Shown in pieces: positions 53,780-64,000 of a stretch of 64,000 nt of DNA. Location: positions 361,467 through 425,466 of the forward strand of contig NW_005179382.1 in NCBI RefSeq assembly GCF_000350225.1. The letters run 5' to 3'. The stretch is from Chondrus crispus (lineage: Eukaryota > Rhodophyta > Florideophyceae > Gigartinales > Gigartinaceae). A model generated the notes under the pieces. It had not been told where the DNA came from. It worked only from the letters and a program-made list of their open reading frames with translations, and did not search any database. A program made the position numbers and the translations under genes. Every line of letters starts with the position of its first letter. Positions within the stretch are counted from its first letter, which is position 1.

Positions 53780-54773
53780 GGCACGATGGACCATCATGCC
53801 TATGATGGTAGCCGTTTTAGGAAGCTACCATTTAGAGTATTGAAGCTTGTCACTGTCCATTTAAGACTAACTCCCGAGGTAAACAAGGGGGCAGAGAACT
53901 CGTATCCCTCAAGCACAGAAGCTACAGTGATCACTTTGCCTTGACAGCAGGCCGTCTGCCTGGCTGCACTGCATTTTTCTTTCACCATGGCTGATCGCCC
54001 GAATGGCGGCCAGCCCCTCTTCACCCCGTACCACCCCCACTGTAATGGTACTGTTGAAGCCATGTGCAAAGAAGTTTTACGTGCTACTCGGGCCTTGTTA
54101 TCTGAGTTTCGTCTCAAGCCCACTGAATGGACCGCTGTCACTGGACTTGTGCAGAGAATCTTGAACGATTCCCTTCGCCCAAGCCTCAACGAACGGGCCC
54201 CCATTACTGCTTTTTATGGCCTTCCAGCTGACAATCCTCTGCGAACTGTGCTACCGACGCCTCCGGCTTTGCCAGCATCACTGGAATTCATTACAGCCCA
54301 AAAAGTAGTAAACATTGAACGTCTCCTACAGTCCCTGGACAACATTCATCGAGACGTCGCCGAGCATCATACGCGAAGACAGCAATCTTGTATCGAGAAG
54401 CGCAACAGTCGCACTGGCGTTCGGGCTGTCAACCTTGACGTCGACGATTTTGTCCTCGTTGCTGGCAAAGCAGGGAAATCGTCAAGAAAGATACCTGTTA
54501 AATGGAAGGGCCACAAGCGAGTTATTGGTTGACAATCTCCCCTGGTCTACGAGATTGGAGACTTGCTCAATCCCCTAATCCCCTGATCACACCATCTGCC
54601 AAGTGCATGCCGACCGCGTGAAGTTTTACTCGGATTATCAGTTACATGTTTCGCCGTTTTAGGAAGCTACCATTTAGAGTTTTGAAGCTTGTCACTGTCC
54701 ATTTAAGACTAGCTCCCGAGGTAAACAAGGGGGCAGAGAACTCGCACCTCTCAAGCACAGAAGTTGCAAACAT
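53780..54773 (+). mobile_element. Nested ~1-kb insertion with direct repeats flanking an integrase fragment
   Basis: Flanked by ATTGT on both sides (53775-53779 and 54774-54778), consistent with a 5-bp target duplication. Inside are two direct repeats of ~115 bp (about 53809-53925 and 54655-54767), both beginning GCCGTTTTAGGAAGCTACC. Between them lies one coding segment. The plan resembles a small retroelement with short LTRs carrying a captured pol fragment. Exact LTR ends are uncertain. Confidence 0.6.
53987..54532 (+). CDS. Retroelement integrase C-terminal fragment (181 aa)
   Basis: ATG at 53987, open to 54532. It begins within the last part of an integrase core (TPYHPHCNGTVEAMCKE, with the third catalytic Glu) and continues through the C-terminal domain: WTAVTGLVQRILNDSLRPSL, APITAFYGLPADNPL, a coiled helix, and an SH3-like DDFVLVAG ... 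VKWKGHKRVIG. The first two catalytic Asp residues are not encoded, so it cannot integrate DNA. A chromodomain-like continuation is lost in another frame. It resembles Ty3-type integrases. It may be just a remnant, but the open frame and ATG between direct repeats make a captured DNA-binding fragment possible. Confidence 0.7.
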   Translation: MADRPNGGQPLFTPYHPHCNGTVEAMCKEVLRATRALLSEFRLKPTEWTAVTGLVQRILNDSLRPSLNERAPITAFYGLPADNPLRTVLPTPPALPASLEFITAQKVVNIERLLQSLDNIHRDVAEHHTRRQQSCIEKRNSRTGVRAVNLDVDDFVLVAGKAGKSSRKIPVKWKGHKRVIG

Positions 54774-55011
54774 ATTGTATTGATATCTTCGAAACCAAAA
54801 CGCCTCTTCAGAAAGACAACTGATTATTTAAAACCCAGTACATTATTAGTCAATCAGTGTAGTTAAAACTGGTACTGCAATGTTCTGCACGATTTTATTA
54901 CCGAGGACAAGTACGTTAAGGAATGTTTGTCTAAATAGTTGAGGCAAATCGCCCATCGTCCAGCCTGGTCTAATAGACGTCTATATACTAGACTAGTTAG
55001 CTAGACACTAG

Positions 55012-55379
55012 TGTGTATGTCGGTCAAAGGCCATCAGGAGTGAAAACAGACGAATGTTTTTCTTTTTTTTGATCGATTTTCTACACTATCTATCTTATTT
55101 TAAGTGATAACAATTTTTGCGGCAGCTTCTTGGTCTACCCTTCCCAGAGGGCTAAATGTGGGACGCATTTTGCTGAGCAGAACCCAGACGCTAGGAAAAT
55201 CACAAAATCAGGCATTCAAGACCTTTGAGAGGTCAGCATATCTGTTCCAATGACTCTGCGCAAGTCCGATTGTCATCTGTGTCCACTGATTCTCTCATAT
55301 AATCGATTACTCCTCTTCATGGAATGGAATTCCAACACTTAAAAGGGCTTTATTTGGGACAATTTATTTCTCAAACACC
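55012..55379. other. Short spacer
   Basis: No gene seen. Its right end carries the left terminal region of the second pogo-type element (GGGCTTTATTTGGGACA near 55345). Confidence 0.4.
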
Positions 55380-57545
55380 ACTATTTGTATTTGATAAACT
55401 GAGCAACACATTAGCTGCATTCCCGAGTGAGACCTCGGGATGTTGAACGGTGCTCAATTCTGTCCCAACTGTGACTATGACATGCGTTTTGCGTCTCTTT
55501 ATAGCTCTGTGCGCTTCCATCTCTGCCTGCAAGAGCGCTGGCCTGATTCGCACCTCCTCTTTCATAACGCGAGTAGCCTCTTCCTTCTTCTCTTTTTCCT
55601 CAAGAATCCTCAATCTCTCTTCGCGCGCTATCAATTTCCTCTCTTGTCCAGCCACGGCAACCACGTCCGCAGCCTCGCGCAGTTCGATTAGTGCCCCTAC
55701 AGTAAGGCACTGCGATGGAGCGCCGCACCCCAACACTTTCTTCCTAGTCCCAGCGGCTGGTGTAGCAACAGGAACCGGTCTTATCTCCTGCAATATTGAG
55801 CTGACAGTATCCTGTTCCCTTAGTACTTTGTCAACTTCGCAAATGGCAGTTGACGGGTCCCTACTGTTCGACAAAATGCCTTTGATTTCTTCAAAGGTTT
55901 CCCTATGGCATATCCTCCTTCGCAAAGTACGCACCTATGTGTCTGCATCCCTGCCAGCCTGCTCTGCCGTTTCACTTCACCCCATGTTATGACCTCAAAA
56001 CGATTACAGAACCTATAATCCATCGGCCATATCTCCGTGTTTACGAATGCATCTCTCAAATTTTGTTTGCTTACAGCAGCATATCCCGCAACCGCCAGCT
56101 TCAATTTAAAACCCATTGAGTGCACGTTCGTCAATGCCATTTTGAGGAGCTCGTAGCGTGTACTACGAACAGCGCCTTGAAACGACTTGTTAACTTTGTC
56201 GTCACAAGGCTGTAAAAATGAGTGGTATGGGCAGGAAGGACAACAACCTCAATGCCAAACTTTCCTGCAACCTCAATACATTCAATTCCATTTCTAGAGG
56301 AGTGGCCATCCAAAAACAGTACCACATGCTTGTGAGTGGGAACGAACTGCCGGACAAATTTGTTAATGTGTTCAAAAATTGGCTTCATGGTTGCCATATC
56401 CACAGAACCTTTTTCTGTACACCTGATGACAGCATCATTAGGCAGCCATACATGGTCTGCAAGCCAATGCAGAACGCCGTTCAGAGATTTAAAAAACTCT
56501 GCAGGTAAAGGATAGAACCACGCATCCATTAAGTTCTTTCCCGCAGCAATGGCGAACAGTGGCCCGAGATGCCCCGAGGTGGCGCCCACCAGCACTGCCG
56601 TAAGGTGCGTCCCGGACCCTTTTTGAGTGGATATGAAGCCTCCGTGATGAGACTTGGATGACAAGAAACGTTTCGTTCTATGACCAAACTCACCGTCAAC
56701 GTGGGTCTCATCTATGTTCCAAAGACAGAAGGGGTCTTCAAAGATACCAGGGTGGCGAGAGGCAATCTATTTCAGGCAGTAAGAAAAGGAGCTGACAAGC
56801 CGAAAATTCTCCGCTTTCAGCTTCATGGCATCTTTATTTACACCCTTTCCGTACGTTAGGTCACGATTCTGCGCGCGGTATGTGCGAATGGCAGCATTAG
56901 AAGGGGTTTCATTGGCGTAGGAAGTTTTGCCATCCGCCGCAATGTTTCCCAGAGAACTTTTGAGCGTGATAAAGTCAGCGACAAACCTATTTCAAGCTGC
57001 AAATTTGATGCGGTTGCTCAGAGCAGCTGCTTCCTCAGGTGTCCAGACTGTGTGGCGACCTCTTCTGTGGTTACCGGGGTTCATCAATTTGTCCAGTGTT
57101 TTTTTATCGCCATTCACTACGGTTTGGCGAAGCCTTCCTACTAGCGATTTGGACAAGTTGCAAGCCATCGCCACCTGGCGTATCTTGTTTTTTTGTGCCA
57201 ACATTTCGACAGCCGTGTGTCGTTTGACCCTAGCATCTTCATCACGGCGCTGCCTCTCCTCAAACAAAGCGGTTTGGCGTCTCATAGAGGTTGGCATTTT
57301 TGTGATGGCTTCCCTGTGCCAGCATCAAGCTGCTGCTGATCTGGGTACGGTCATGTATTTGTCCACCAAAAATGGCGGGTGAACAGAATGGGTAGAGCGT
57401 TCTGGTTTAGTGGTGGACAGAGCAGTCATAGACGATTCACATGGTGCCACTTGTGTAGCGTTTAGTGGACATATGCCGCTTTCGTATGCAATGCGCTTCG
57501 TTTCTACAGCCTGTCCCAAATTAAGCCTTTTCCCAAATTAAACCC
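55335..57545 (-). mobile_element. pogo-type DNA transposon, approximate bounds
   Basis: AAGGGCTTTATTTGGGACA at the left end pairs with AAAAGGCTTAATTTGGGACAG on the inverted right end (about 57505-57540), where a second partial copy TTTAATTTGGGA also occurs. I could not fix the exact terminal base or target duplication. Confidence 0.5.
55380..57297 (-). pseudogene. Second pogo-type transposase, two nonsense codons and two frameshifts
   Basis: Start near 57297 (MPTSMRRQTALFEERQRRDE). HTH region with MACNLSKSLVGRLRQ. A TGA at 56992-56994 and a TAG at 56767-56769 interrupt one frame. Catalytic domain: NIDETHVDG, then VVLFLDGHSSRNG and LPAHTTH. A one-base insertion in a T run near 56212 shifts the frame, and the third acid reads QPCDDK in the shifted frame. 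Another shift near 55960 leads to a Glu/Lys coiled-coil tail ending at 55371. It is only distantly similar to the pogo-type protein at 19.4-21.6 kb. Confidence 0.82.
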
Positions 57546-58301
57546 TCGGTGTCAGAGTCGCATTCAGGAGAATACGTCCCAATAATGGCCCTGGCACCAG
57601 AGCCTGTGACACAGAGCCATACAACTTTGGTCCTAACTACCAGGGCTCATGGCTCCGTAAAATCCTGGTTGACAATTGATTTTTCTGATATTCGCCTCAA
57701 ACGGCACTCCCATTGGTCCCGGTGGTGGACCTTGTTGGATCCTGCAAGCAAGTCCTCAATGATGGAATATTTCCATCCACCCTCGATCGGAGCTGTAATG
57801 CGATCCGGCATCTTTGAAAAGGTTGCTGAATGTTTCTGAAGTTTCAAAGGTTCCCAAAGTGCTGCCGAAAGTTTGAGCAACTTTTTCTGCGAAACTCAGA
57901 AACATACGTAAGCAATTTGTAAACAGCTCGATTAGCTGTAATGATATCTTCCAACTGAGCCACTTTTCCACAAAACCGAAAAGAATCGGCAAACCATTGC
58001 CAAAACGTTTGCGGAAATTTTAGGCGAAACTATAAACGTCCGTGCAAGTTTTGGAAAGACGTGGTCCCAAGCATAACTGGACTTACAGTGACAGGTATTT
58101 CCCGTAGCGATTCCATCATGCTTCGTCCACTGTTGGCAGTGGCGCACCAATGATATTTAAACGAATAAAAATGCGCTACAACACGGCATACTAGGCGAGC
58201 TGAGTCATGGACGCAACACCAGGGGCAAAAATGAGACGGGGCCAGGGTCAGACGTCTCGGAGCGGATGACCGCGCAAGACCTATTCTCCTGATCGCGACT
58301 C
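57546..58301. other. Gene-free stretch
   Basis: No conserved ORF on either strand. Borders the copia LTR at 58302. Confidence 0.5.
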
Positions 58302-58430
58302 TGTCATCAGGAATAGAGACCACTGTGCTTACACAGTGGCTCTGTAATGCTATGTGATAAACTTGACTAAAAGGTCCAGCCGTCGTCTCCTTGAGTCGAC
58401 GACGGCTAGGCGTCTTACTCTCACCGATCA
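58302..58430 (+). repeat. 5' LTR of integrase-less copia element
   Basis: 129 bp, TGTCATCAGG ... CACCGATCA. Near identical to 62017-62145 (about three differences by eye). Includes the inverted repeat AGCCGTCGTC ... GACGACGGCT. Confidence 0.9.
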
Positions 58431-58793
58431 TAGGTTATGGACCTTCACCCATTCCACTGCTAGTCAAACAAGCCTTATTGCTTCTCACGCCCGCGTCCGA
58501 GCTTAGCTCCACATAATCATCGCATTTGAGCCTCGCTCCACATCATCACCATCATCATCGCGTTCGAGCTTCGCTCCGCCTCTTTTCCGCCTCTTTCCCC
58601 TGTGCCCTAATCCCACACAAACCTTGGCGTGATCCTCTTTCACGCACACGAACCAACAATTCACCATCCTGTCCAGTTCAAGGACTTGAGCCCTCGCACG
58701 AAACGCCGGCACTACCGGGGCACAACAGATATCTGGGGAGACCTTTGGCGACAAGTCACACAAACTCAAACGCTACAGTCTGCAATTCAAACC

Positions 58794-59492
58794 ATGTCGA
58801 ACATCCAGCCCGGACAGCAACCAAGCCAGACCCAGTCTGGCAACACCCTGGAAGCCCTTATTGGACTTCTTGCCCTTGCGTGGAAATTTACAGAAACAAT
58901 ACCGCGCCTCTACCGACACACATTCCACGCTTGGAGATGGGCACTCAAGCTTGTCCTCCGTCAAAGAGATCTCGAAATCCTCCCCACAGACGAATTTAAC
59001 CTGGCTGATTATGTCGGTGAGGAACACAATTTCTACTCCAAAGCTTCGGCAAGCTGCAACACCATGATAATGTCTAGCTTAGAACCAGAAGTACTACAAA
59101 TCATTCCCGCAGATACATTCACCGACACCCCCGCTGCAATCACTAACGCACTACGAGATGCACTCGTGTCCAACGAGGATCTCTCACACCGCGTACTCAA
59201 AGCTGAGGCAAAGGAGATCACCCTCGCCCAATGCTCAAGCGTACAAGCGTTCGTCGAAAAGCATCGCACGCTGCGTGCGCGCATGATCGCAGCTAATTAT
59301 CCAAAAATACAAGCAGAATCAACCACGGTCAATCTTATGCTTGACGGCCTTCAAGAAAACCCAGAGTTCTCTTTCCTACTTCGTACAGCAAAATTCACCG
59401 GCGCACACTCGTCCATCAGTTCGTTGCACGCGTGTTTGCAGGATGTCCGTGACTTTGATGCCAAAACTCCAACTTGGTCGGAGGCCCCATAG
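58794..59492 (+). CDS. gag: copia Gag (232 aa), in frame with protease across one TAG
   Basis: ATG at 58794 (AACCATGTCG; MSNIQPGQQ). A Pro/Gln-rich head, then helical capsid-like sequence (EALIGLLALAWKF, HTFHAWRWALKLVLRQRDL, NYPKIQAESTTVNLMLDGL). The frame meets a TAG at 59490-59492 and then continues open as the protease, so Gag-Pro could be made by readthrough. I see no CCHC knuckle in this Gag. Confidence 0.75.
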   Translation: MSNIQPGQQPSQTQSGNTLEALIGLLALAWKFTETIPRLYRHTFHAWRWALKLVLRQRDLEILPTDEFNLADYVGEEHNFYSKASASCNTMIMSSLEPEVLQIIPADTFTDTPAAITNALRDALVSNEDLSHRVLKAEAKEITLAQCSSVQAFVEKHRTLRARMIAANYPKIQAESTTVNLMLDGLQENPEFSFLLRTAKFTGAHSSISSLHACLQDVRDFDAKTPTWSEAP

Positions 59493-61914
59493 CTGGCTCA
59501 TTCTCAATGGCTCCCAAAACACACAATCCCAGACTACATCGCGGGAGAGGCCGCGGACGCTACAGCAGATACAGGGGCAGCGACCGTTTTCCACGCTTCA
59601 CTTTGGACCAGATCACTCAAATCGGGCAAGCGTTCAATTCAACAAACCAAAACCGTCCCTGACAAAAATACCACCAAAGGGGCGGCAATCGACCTCATCG
59701 TGGGCGACAGCAGTCCGGCCGCACTACAGAAGCGCAAATCACTCAGACCACCCAACCCCTCCTGATCCCGGAGCAAATGCAACACCTGGCGCGTCAATTG
59801 GACAACGTCGGTCAAGAGCAGCAGCCCACACTCGACTGTACGTATCTTTTGGACTCCGATGCACACCCCTCTCATATCAACCATTCTCTCCCGCACATGC
59901 GCAAACTTTGAAAGCCGCTAACCACAAATACGGCCACCTCATCTTCCTCGCGCACTACACATTCCGTGCAGCTTCGACTGACGACGAGCAAGAAAACTGA
60001 GCTTGTACTCCCTGCCGTATACAACCCCGATCTGCGCACAAACCTTCTTTCTGTTCACGACATTGCCGTCCGCCACGGTCCCGTGCTAATTCTACCCAAC
60101 CAGGCAGACATACTACACAAATATGACCACAACGTAGTCATCAGAGTGGCACCGTGGACAGGACGCGGCTACAGGTTAAAGCTCTCAGGCGACACGCCTA
60201 CCGCCTATGTCGCATTTGGACCGTCAACTTTGTGCCATACATTCCACACCAAGACCCCGTTCGCACCTCCTTCCACAACCAACCCACCGCCCGCCGCTGC
60301 ACAGCTCGCCACCACACTCCAACAAATATTGTTGCCACTACCCCAGCCCCAACTTCTCACAAGCAAGCAAAATGCTACCCCGATGCACAAAAGTGGGCGG
60401 CCGCGCATGATTCGGAACTCGACAAACTCGATAACGCAAAAGTCGTCAGCTGGATACCAAACTACCGCCTTCCGAAACATGCCAAACTCATACCTCTCTT
60501 TATGAAATACAGATACAAACGAACACCATCCGGAATCTTGTTAGAACGGAAAGCCAGAGGCACTGCGCGCGGTGACCGCATGGTCTCAAAAGTGCACTTC
60601 GATCCCGCTCATGCCGCCGCACACACCGCTGATAAGGCTACAATTCGTCTGCTTCTCGCGCCATCCGCTGCCCATGGCCTTCACTTGGACCATTTGGACA
60701 TTAAATCTGCTTTCGTCCATGAGAAATACGGCTTTAAAAAGCCTGTATATCTTAGGCAACACTCTCAATTTGACGGCTCAATGGCTCACCCTGGCTCCAA
60801 AGCTGGGATCCTTATCAAGAATATATACGGAACCCCATCAGGGGGATTCTACTACCTTCGCGGTGCAGTGGAGTGGCTGGATCTAATTGGCTTCTCGCAG
60901 TCTCAAGACGACCCTTGCCTCTTTCGCTTCCAACACACCGCCAATGAATACATCATCATAGCACTCACCATAGATGACTTCCTCGTCGCCGCCACCTCAC
61001 GCCACCTCTTAGATTGGCTAGCCGCCACCCTCGCCGTCAAATATCCTGGCAACGTCCAACGCTTGGGATTCCCGTCCTCATACCTCGGATGGACAATTGA
61101 AAAACAGACAGACGGCGGCATCAAGATATCCCAGCCAAATTATGCGGCAAAGACTCTATCTATGATGCGCATGACAGAATGTAACAGCCGCAATTCGCCA
61201 AATGTGGATGGAGCGCAGTATCACGGGCCTTTTGAGGAGGACAAGCACATCCCAAAACAGAAAGGAAAGTACCAAGAAGTGTTGGGGGAGCTTCGGTATC
61301 TCACCGACTGTACAAGGCCGGACCTCAAGTTCGCGGTGAATCGCCTCAGCTGCGCAGCCCACGATACGACGCAAAGACATTGGAACATTTTAAAAAACTT
61401 GCTACGCTACATCCAAAGTACTCGGAATCTCGGCCTCGTGTACAGTCCTGTGAAACAAGAAAACCGTCATCATTTCAAGACGTACGCTGATGCGGACTAC
61501 GCTGGTCATACCAAGAACCGCTAGTCGATATCCGGCGAAATTCACTTCTACGACAACATGCCAGTAGCATGGGGTTCTCAAAAGCAGAAAGTCCAGGCCC
61601 TGTCCACTTGCGAGGCGGAATATTTATCCGGATCTTCCGCCGTACAGTATACACAATGGTTTCGCAGGCTGTTTCACTTTCTCGGCCAGCCACAGGGACG
61701 TGTACCCGTCTATATGGACAACCTCTCTGCCATCAAGGTCGCTCAGAAGACCGCTTCTACAAAACGCCGCAAATTCATAGACATCAGGCATTACTATCTG
61801 AGAGAACATATCAAACAAAATCACATCACCCTTCTGCACGTACCAACGCGCCATATGCTGGCAGACATCATGACAAAACCGCTGAGGAAACAGCTGTTTC
61901 TCAACATGCGCTGA
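59493..61914 (+). pseudogene. pol: copia Pol remnant: protease, RT and RNase H without integrase
   Basis: Protease with ADTGAATVFH (Asp at 59568) and, in another frame, VYNPDLRTNLLSV, the conserved segment after copia proteases. From ~60154 the RT frame begins: DIKSAFVHE, NIYGTPSGG and the catalytic box LTIDDFLVA, then RNase H (YADADYAGHTKN). A TAG at 61522-61524 interrupts it. The same frame continues to 61914 with QALSTCEAEYL and RRKFIDIRHYYLRE. The 600-bp gap between protease and RT holds no integrase HHCC finger or DDE core, so this copy would need integrase in trans. Confidence 0.85.
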
Positions 61915-62016
61915 TGGCTTGCTCCCCACCACCATTGCACGAGTCGTGCCATCAGGAAGTTGCCGATTTGCAATGGCGGTAATCCACATATCACGCGCTT
62001 GTTGAGCCGGCTGCCC

Positions 62017-62145
62017 TGCCATCAGGAATAGAGACCACTGTGCTTACACAGTGGCTCTGTAATGCTATGTGATAGACTTGACTAAAAGGTCCAGCCGTCG
62101 TCTCCTTGAGTCGACGACGGCTAGGCGTCTTACTCTCACAGATCA
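62017..62145 (+). repeat. 3' LTR of integrase-less copia element
   Basis: 129 bp, TGCCATCAGG ... CACAGATCA, the partner of 58302-58430. Confidence 0.9.
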
Positions 62146-62767
62146 TTCTCGGGGAAGGGTACTACATGATTGTGTAGAGTACAACTCGGAAAAGAGGGTA
62201 AAATGTTATTTTATTAAATAAGTTCAACGAAAGGTATGATAGCTGCAAGCATTGGGTGTTGGGAGCTTTTTTACCAAGAAGTAATGAAGACTTACCAAGA
62301 GGTAGCTCGACAACATGCTCCGAAATGCTCTTCGCGTCAATTAACGAAAAACAAATCGCCTTTTTAGATCTCGAGAAAAATTAAAAAGCGTCACACGAGG
62401 TCAAATGACATCTAGGCACTTATGAACGGGCCTTTATAAGACTCCCGTTTTGCAATTATTGGGGTTGTACATAAAACGCTCGCTGTTCATGTAGAAGGAA
62501 GTTGAGCCCTACTTATTGAGAATGATGGGGAGAAAGAAAGAAAAAGGTTTTGGGAAAAGACACTAACTACCGTGGCTACTGTAGCCACAGTACTGTAGAG
62601 TAGAGTAAGACGCAAATCAACAACTAGGGAATTTTCAATAAAAACAGTTAGCAAATGCCGAGCACTTGAGATCCTTTTTTTTTTATTCATTGCACGGCTC
62701 TGGAGATCATTGAGCAGGGGACGCGATAGCACTCGAGTCAAATCCGCAATATGTACAAACACGCAAA
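62146..62767. other. Spacer with likely 3' end of MYB gene
   Basis: No ORF of note. AT-rich, with a T run at about 62675-62684 and TACTGTAG-type words near 62578-62598. AATAAA-like signals on the - strand (about 62685) may serve the MYB gene. Confidence 0.4.
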
Positions 62768-64000
62768 TTAAAAATCAGCTCCATCCCCTGCGCTTGCAAA
62801 ATGCCAAGTGCGGCCATGCCTTCGCTTGGCGATGCTTTTGGATGGGGACAGGACGTCTCTCGACGGCGCCAGATTTTCAGTGGGGTATAGTATGCGCCTT
62901 TGGGTGCCCCGGTCGTCGAGCGCAGCGGTGGTTGGTGTGGGCGCATCGTGCGGCGGAAGGGCGGCATGAGTGAGAGTGCACGGGGAGCTTTCCCTCACGT
63001 CTTGCGCTGCAAGTCGTTGCAGACGGTTCGGTTCTAGCGGGGCGGAGTTTTCCAGCATCTCCTGGAAGGTCGGCAGGCGCTCCCCCGACTGGCCAGCATA
63101 CTGCGGGGCAGGTGGGACGTCAGCGGCGAGGTTTGTTTGGTGGAAATCAAGGCCGTAGTGGGCGCGCTTTCTAGCCCAGGCATGTGAAGTTTGATCGACG
63201 AGGCGGGATCCCTGATTCTCTATTTTGATACGGAACGGGTCCAGGTAGTGGGGTGAGGCGGCGTGGATGTGCGGGTCGGGTGTGGCGCAAACTCTTGTGG
63301 GAATGATGTGTTGAGGTTGTTCTTCCATAGGGCGCAGATGGGGGTGGTGAAAGGAGGAAGGGACAGCAAAGTGTCTGGCGTGCAAGTTTTCGACGAAGCG
63401 ATCGATGTGAAAGTTGTTCGGGGTTAGGCCGCGCTCCTTGATGGCGCGCTTGAGGGTGGAGTTGTAGCGGTTCTTGACGGAGTTATCGGTGCGTCCGGGG
63501 AGGACTTGGGCGATGGCGCTCCACTTGTTCCCCAAGGTGGCGTGCAGACGAAGGATGGTGCGGTCCTCATAGGCGGTCCAATTCTTCTTCTTGAGGGTAG
63601 GGTTGAGCTGGTTCATCCATCGCTCGCGGGCCTGCTTGCCGCTGCGACGCGGGAAGTGTGTAGCGATGGAGCTCCAGTGCTTGGGGCCGTAGCGGGCGAC
63701 GAGGTCGATGAGCAAGCGGTCCTCTTCGATGCGCCACGGGCCGCGCACGGGCTTTGGACGGTGGCCGAGGATGTGCGGGAGGTCGGGGTCGGGGTCGGCG
63801 GAGGTGTCTGCGCGCGGGTCCAGGTACGGCTGCTGCTGGTCGGAGAAGGAGGTCGGGGTGAGATCGTTGATGAGGGTGTGGGTGGTTTGCGGGAGTGAGA
63901 GGGGCGGGCAGGAGAGGGCGGCGGAGGATGGAGAGGAACTGTGGTGGGTCGGGGTGGGTAGTGGGGTGGGGGTCGGACAGGAGGAGGTTTCCGAGCTGTT
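62768..64000 (-). CDS. R2R3-type MYB transcription factor, 5' end outside window
   Basis: The frame is open from the right edge to the stop at 62768, so the start lies beyond 64000; the GTG at 63748 is an internal Val. The upstream part is Pro/Ser/Thr rich. Two MYB repeats follow: RGPWRIEEDRLL ... HWSSIA ... RERWMNQL (three spaced Trp) and KNWTAYEDRTIL ... KWSAIAQVLPGRTDNSVKNRYNS, the latter matching the GRTDN-x-(I/V)-KN signature of plant-type R3 repeats. The ~220-residue C-terminal region is low complexity with His, Pro and Ala and shows no other domain. Nuclear DNA-binding regulator; its targets cannot be read from sequence. Single exon in view. Confidence 0.93.
   Translation of the reverse strand, partial: NSSETSSCPTPTPLPTPTHHSSSPSSAALSCPPLSLPQTTHTLINDLTPTSFSDQQQPYLDPRADTSADPDPDLPHILGHRPKPVRGPWRIEEDRLLIDLVARYGPKHWSSIATHFPRRSGKQARERWMNQLNPTLKKKNWTAYEDRTILRLHATLGNKWSAIAQVLPGRTDNSVKNRYNSTLKRAIKERGLTPNNFHIDRFVENLHARHFAVPSSFHHPHLRPMEEQPQHIIPTRVCATPDPHIHAASPHYLDPFRIKIENQGSRLVDQTSHAWARKRAHYGLDFHQTNLAADVPPAPQYAGQSGERLPTFQEMLENSAPLEPNRLQRLAAQDVRESSPCTLTHAALPPHDAPTPTTAALDDRGTQRRILYPTENLAPSRDVLSPSKSIAKRRHGRTWHFASAGDGADF

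Larger units (their letters stand above)
53572..55011. mobile_element. MITE, copy 2, with a nested insertion
   Basis: Ends CTAGTATCTAG and CTAGACACTAG, with GACCTCATATGGAG next to the left end. Its two halves align with the 485-bp copy at 47430-47914. The homology is interrupted between CTTGAAACATTGT and ATTGTATTGATATCTTCG, where about 1 kb has been inserted. Confidence 0.82.
58302..62145 (+). mobile_element. Ty1/copia retrotransposon lacking integrase
   Basis: 3,844 bp between two 129-bp LTRs. Gag, protease, RT and RNase H are present on the + strand, but no integrase finger or core lies between protease and RT. The flanking 5-mers (GACTC / TTCTC) do not match. A sequence resembling a half-tRNA(iMet) primer site (GGTTATGG) follows the first LTR at 58433-58440. 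Confidence 0.88.

Noticed and set aside
58431-58445. Exact iMet primer site in the integrase-less copia element
   Set aside because: GGTTATGG matches the half-tRNA site, but the following bases diverge and it is offset from the LTR, so it is mentioned only as a resemblance.
63748-63750. MYB start at 63748
   Set aside because: The codon is GTG, and the frame stays open to the window edge with plausible protein sequence, so the real start is outside.

Overview
The window is nuclear DNA of a eukaryote. A small secreted-protein gene has a GT..AG intron, other host genes are intronless, starts have Kozak-like contexts, and there is an R2R3-type MYB. A chloroplast-type M41-like metallopeptidase without an AAA domain suggests a photosynthetic organism. 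Together with the density of nested LTR retrotransposons and DNA transposons, this fits a compact, intron-poor, transposon-rich red alga (Florideophyceae, Chondrus-like). The organism call is an inference.

Layout. 1-11.5 kb: a chromodomain-bearing Ty3/gypsy polyprotein, then a long 3' region with two ORFs on the opposite strand, a polypurine tract and a 3' LTR. That LTR cuts a transposon ORF joining a DnaJ-type J-domain to a Mutator-like N-terminal region (11.5-13.3 kb). 17.1-18.7 kb: an internally deleted piggyBac-like element. 19.0-21.9 kb: a pogo-type element whose transposase carries an in-frame solo LTR of the same LTR family. 23.0-27.1 kb: a long piggyBac-like element fusing an RGG tail, transposase, YqaJ-type PD-(D/E)XK nuclease and zinc ribbon, with ATAT target duplications proven by an empty paralogous site at 48.9 kb. 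27.7-33.7 kb: a complete Ty1/copia element with a half-tRNA(iMet) primer site. 34.5-36.8 kb: a Sel1-repeat pseudogene abutting an LTR-element leader with 157-bp tandem repeats. 36.8-39.0 kb: a truncated Ty3 element. 39.3-46.1 kb: an old Ty3 element whose gag-pol is decayed but which carries an intact opposite-strand gene for a protein with a histone H3-like N-terminal tail. 47-49 kb: a MITE, a CENP-B/Tigger-like remnant and repeats. 49.3 and 50.4 kb: two host genes (secreted Cys-rich peptide; M41-like peptidase). 53.6-55.0 kb: a second MITE copy with a nested integrase fragment. 55.3-57.5 kb: a second pogo-type pseudogene. 58.3-62.1 kb: a copia element lacking integrase. 62.8-64 kb: an R2R3-type MYB gene running off the window.

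The most notable system is the pair of Ty3 elements that place extra genes antisense to pol, reading inward from the 3' LTR. In one of them the product begins with a near copy of the H3 tail that keeps K4, K14, K18 and K23 but replaces the silencing lysines K9 and K27. It also shows a possible papain-like Cys-His-Asp arrangement, and its frame is intact while the sense pol is dead.
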